A DNA stretch of 49,694 nucleotides from JBNJGB01 sp051747385 (GTDB lineage Bacteria > Myxococcota_A > UBA9042 > PHBI01 > JACKFB01), in NCBI GenBank assembly GCA_051747385.1, contig JBNJGB010000043.1, positions 1-49,694 on the forward strand, written 5' to 3'. The notes beneath the pieces were generated by a model, which saw nothing but the letters and a program-made list of their open reading frames with translations, did not search any database and was not told the DNA's origin. A program made the translations under genes and the position numbers. How positions within the stretch are numbered: the stretch's first letter is position 1; each line of letters begins with the position of its first letter. This document shows, one piece after another, positions 47,910 through 49,694 of this stretch.

Positions 47910-49694
47910 ATGAAGACGATGATCCGTATGGAGAGAGCGCGCCGGGGCGTGGCGAGCGTGGGGCTCGTCGCTGCGATGGCGCTGTGGGGGGCCGCCGGCT
48001 GCGACACGCCGCCCGGAGGGGACCCCGAGTCGACGGACGAGGCGCTGGGCGCCGGCGGGTGCGAAGTCCGCATGCAGAGCGACCCGGACAGCTGCAAGCC
48101 CGCGCCGGTCTGGGAGGACTACGCCGCCGAGGACTGCGAGGCCGACGGCATGGTCCTGGGCGGCGTCGGGTTCGCCGAGGAGTGCGGCCCCGGGCGGTGG
48201 CACGTGACGCGGTACGAGTGCTGCCCGGACGAGCCGGGCCCCGGCTGCGAGTCGGTGCCCCTCGGCGGCGGCGGCGGGGCCTGCCAGCCGCTGCCCGACT
48301 GGGAGTCCCAGGCCGAGGAGCGCTGCGCAGCTCTGGGCCTGGAACTGGACACCGTGATCCCGGGCGAGGAGTGCCACGGCAACCTGCTCGCCGGAGCGAC
48401 CGCCGTCTGCTGTCCGGCCGAGGGCTGTACGACCTGGTCCCTGGGTGACGGCATGGCCTGCGAGCCCGCCGAATACTGGGAGGACTACGGCGAGGAGACC
48501 TGCGCCTCCCAGGGGCTCGAGGTGAGCGACCTCACCCTGGGCGCGGAGTGCTGCGACGAGGGCGGCTACGCCGGCGCCGAGGTGGAGTGCTGCGGCGGCG
48601 AGCCGATCTGCTGCAAGACGGACGGCGGCTTCCAGAGCATCCCGCCCTCCGAGTGTCCCGACGGGCAGGTCGTGGCGCCGAGCTGGTGCGAGGAGCCCAT
48701 CGAGGACGTCTGCTGCAAGCTCGACGACGGGCTCCAGACCGTCCCGGCCACCGATTGCCCCGACGGGCACGCGGTCGATCCCTCCTTCTGCGAGGACCCC
48801 GCCGACGAGGTCTGCTGCGAGACCGCAGACGGACTCCAGACCGTCCCCGCCAGCGACTGCCCCGACGCACAGGTCATGGACCCGAGCTTCTGCGAGGAGC
48901 CCACCGAGGACGTCTGCTGCGAGACCGCAGACGGACTCGTGACCATCCCCGCCTCCGACTGCCCCGACGGGCACGCGGTCGATCCCTCCTACTGCGAGGA
49001 TCCCGCCGACGAGGTCTGCTGCAAGCTCGACGGCGGGCTCCAGACCGTCCCGGCCTCCGACTGCCCCGACGGACAGGCCGTCGACCCCTCCTTCTGCGAG
49101 GAGCCCACCGAGGACGTCTGCTGCGAGACCGCAGACGGGCTCCAGATCGTCCCGGCCGAAAAGTGCCCCGACGCGCAGGTCATGGACCCGAGCTTCTGCG
49201 AGGAGCCCACCGAGGACGTCTGCTGCGAGACCGCAGACGGGCTCGTGACCATCCCCGCTTCCGACTGCCCCGACGGACACGCGGTCGACCCCTCCTACTG
49301 CGAGGATCCCGCCGACGAGGTCTGCTGCAAGCTCGACGGCGGGCTCCAGACCGTCCCGGCCTCCGACTGCCCCGACGGACAGGCCGTCGACCCCTCCTTC
49401 TGCGAGGACCCCGCCGACGAGGTCTGCTGCGAGACCGCAGACGGACTCCAGACCGTCCCCGCCAGCGACTGCCCCGACGCACAGGTCATGGACCCGAGCT
49501 TCTGCGAGGAGCCCACCGAGGACGTCTGCTGCGAGACCGCAGACGGACTCGTGACCATCCCCGCCTCCGACTGCCCCGACGGGCACGCGGTCGATCCCTC
49601 CTACTGCGAGGATCCCGCCGACGAGGTCTGCTGCAAGCTCGACGGCGGGCTCCAGACCGTCCCGGCCTCCGACTGCCCCGACGGACAGGCCGTC
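47910..49694 (+). CDS. Cys-rich lipoprotein with 34-residue tandem repeats (runs off right edge)
   Basis: ATG at 47910 follows GGGAGGAG. The lipoprotein signal ends LWGAAGC (Cys31). Residues 40-232 hold three degenerate Cys-rich units, each with a W(E)xY/S...C...CC pattern (VWEDYAAEDCEADG, DWESQAEERCAALG, YWEDYGEETCASQG). From residue 233 the protein is a tandem array of 34-residue units, consensus VCCETADGLQTVPASDCPDG and then QAVDPSFCEEPTED, with four Cys each. Ten full units and part of an eleventh are inside the window, and the reading frame is still open at the edge. I know no family with this unit. It is likely a long extracellular stalk, and the shared leader element ties it to the upstream sigma operon. 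Confidence 0.88.
   Translation, partial: MKTMIRMERARRGVASVGLVAAMALWGAAGCDTPPGGDPESTDEALGAGGCEVRMQSDPDSCKPAPVWEDYAAEDCEADGMVLGGVGFAEECGPGRWHVTRYECCPDEPGPGCESVPLGGGGGACQPLPDWESQAEERCAALGLELDTVIPGEECHGNLLAGATAVCCPAEGCTTWSLGDGMACEPAEYWEDYGEETCASQGLEVSDLTLGAECCDEGGYAGAEVECCGGEPICCKTDGGFQSIPPSECPDGQVVAPSWCEEPIEDVCCKLDDGLQTVPATDCPDGHAVDPSFCEDPADEVCCETADGLQTVPASDCPDAQVMDPSFCEEPTEDVCCETADGLVTIPASDCPDGHAVDPSYCEDPADEVCCKLDGGLQTVPASDCPDGQAVDPSFCEEPTEDVCCETADGLQIVPAEKCPDAQVMDPSFCEEPTEDVCCETADGLVTIPASDCPDGHAVDPSYCEDPADEVCCKLDGGLQTVPASDCPDGQAVDPSFCEDPADEVCCETADGLQTVPASDCPDAQVMDPSFCEEPTEDVCCETADGLVTIPASDCPDGHAVDPSYCEDPADEVCCKLDGGLQTVPASDCPDGQAV
48606..49694 (+). repeat. 102-bp tandem repeats with 306-bp higher-order period
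   Basis: Units start at 48606, 48708, 48810, 48912, 49014, 49116, 49218, 49320, 49422, 49524 and 49626. The first unit is the most diverged. From unit 3 on, three unit types alternate in the order ETADGLQ..., ETADGLVTIP..., KLDGGLQ..., giving a 306-bp super-repeat. Corresponding super-repeat members are almost identical in DNA, including synonymous sites. Confidence 0.95.

Noticed and set aside
48606..49694. CRISPR-like array
   Set aside because: The period is 102 bp with no unique spacers, and the units are in-frame codons of a lipoprotein.

Overview
This is a 49.7 kb window of very GC-rich chromosomal DNA from what looks like a member of the Myxococcota or a related deltaproteobacterial lineage. 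The reasons are the density of lipoproteins (11 genes with a lipobox), the large cysteine-rich MopE/EGF/TSP3-like surface proteins, a caspase-like protein beside an ECF-type sigma factor, an SNF2/SWIM ATPase, and a selenocysteine signal. No plasmid, phage or rRNA genes are seen, and no CRISPR array.

Layout. 1-3954: hflK-hflC lie between two near-identical cobalamin riboswitches. The riboswitches face outward and each precedes a lipoprotein gene rather than a recognisable B12 enzyme or transporter gene. 4102-6939: minus-strand genes for a small SWIM zinc-finger protein, a DUF503/YlxP protein, a secreted protein and an aldehyde dehydrogenase. 7263-8599: a compact informational block (tRNA-Val, rpmI, rplT, ihfA, tRNA-Pro, strong terminator). 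It lacks the pheST genes often found between rplT and ihfA. 8746-13094: NRDE/TANGO2-like protein, a YggX-like protein with two CxxC pairs, and the SWIM-SNF2 ATPase. 13534-15717 (minus): a metallophosphatase/5'-nucleotidase-like lipoprotein read through an in-frame UGA, and another lipoprotein. 15847-21263: TerB-like protein, then an export cluster (RND/MMPL permease, LolA-like protein, DUF1302-like outer-membrane protein). 21267-27286 (minus): MopE-type surface lipoprotein, DUF445 and TraB membrane proteins. 27572-36049: lipase-like lipoprotein, DUF1499, small proteins, an EGF/beta-propeller/DUF1554 mosaic lipoprotein, and a GNAT-like protein. 36605-41264: P-type ATPase and a divergent DEAD-box helicase. 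41322-49694: a tightly overlapped operon of sigma factor, anti-sigma-like protein, caspase-like protein and two Cys-rich lipoproteins. A further Cys-rich lipoprotein follows, built from 34-residue repeats and running off the right edge.

Three observations stand out. (1) At 14623-14625 a UGA in a CxU context is followed by a hairpin whose GGUCU apical loop lies at the same spacing from UGA as I recall for E. coli fdhF, so this is a strong candidate selenoprotein. (2) A MITE-like element has 19-bp terminal inverted repeats, 10-bp target-site duplications and an internal (GGGCAA)n hexamer array. Two copies are complete and one is truncated. (3) A 33-bp sequence (29 of 33 identical) sits just upstream of both the sigma-factor gene and the 34-residue-repeat lipoprotein gene. 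It suggests that the sigma/anti-sigma/caspase operon and the repeat surface protein belong to one regulon.

Functional calls are based on reading motifs and on remembered family features. No database search was run.
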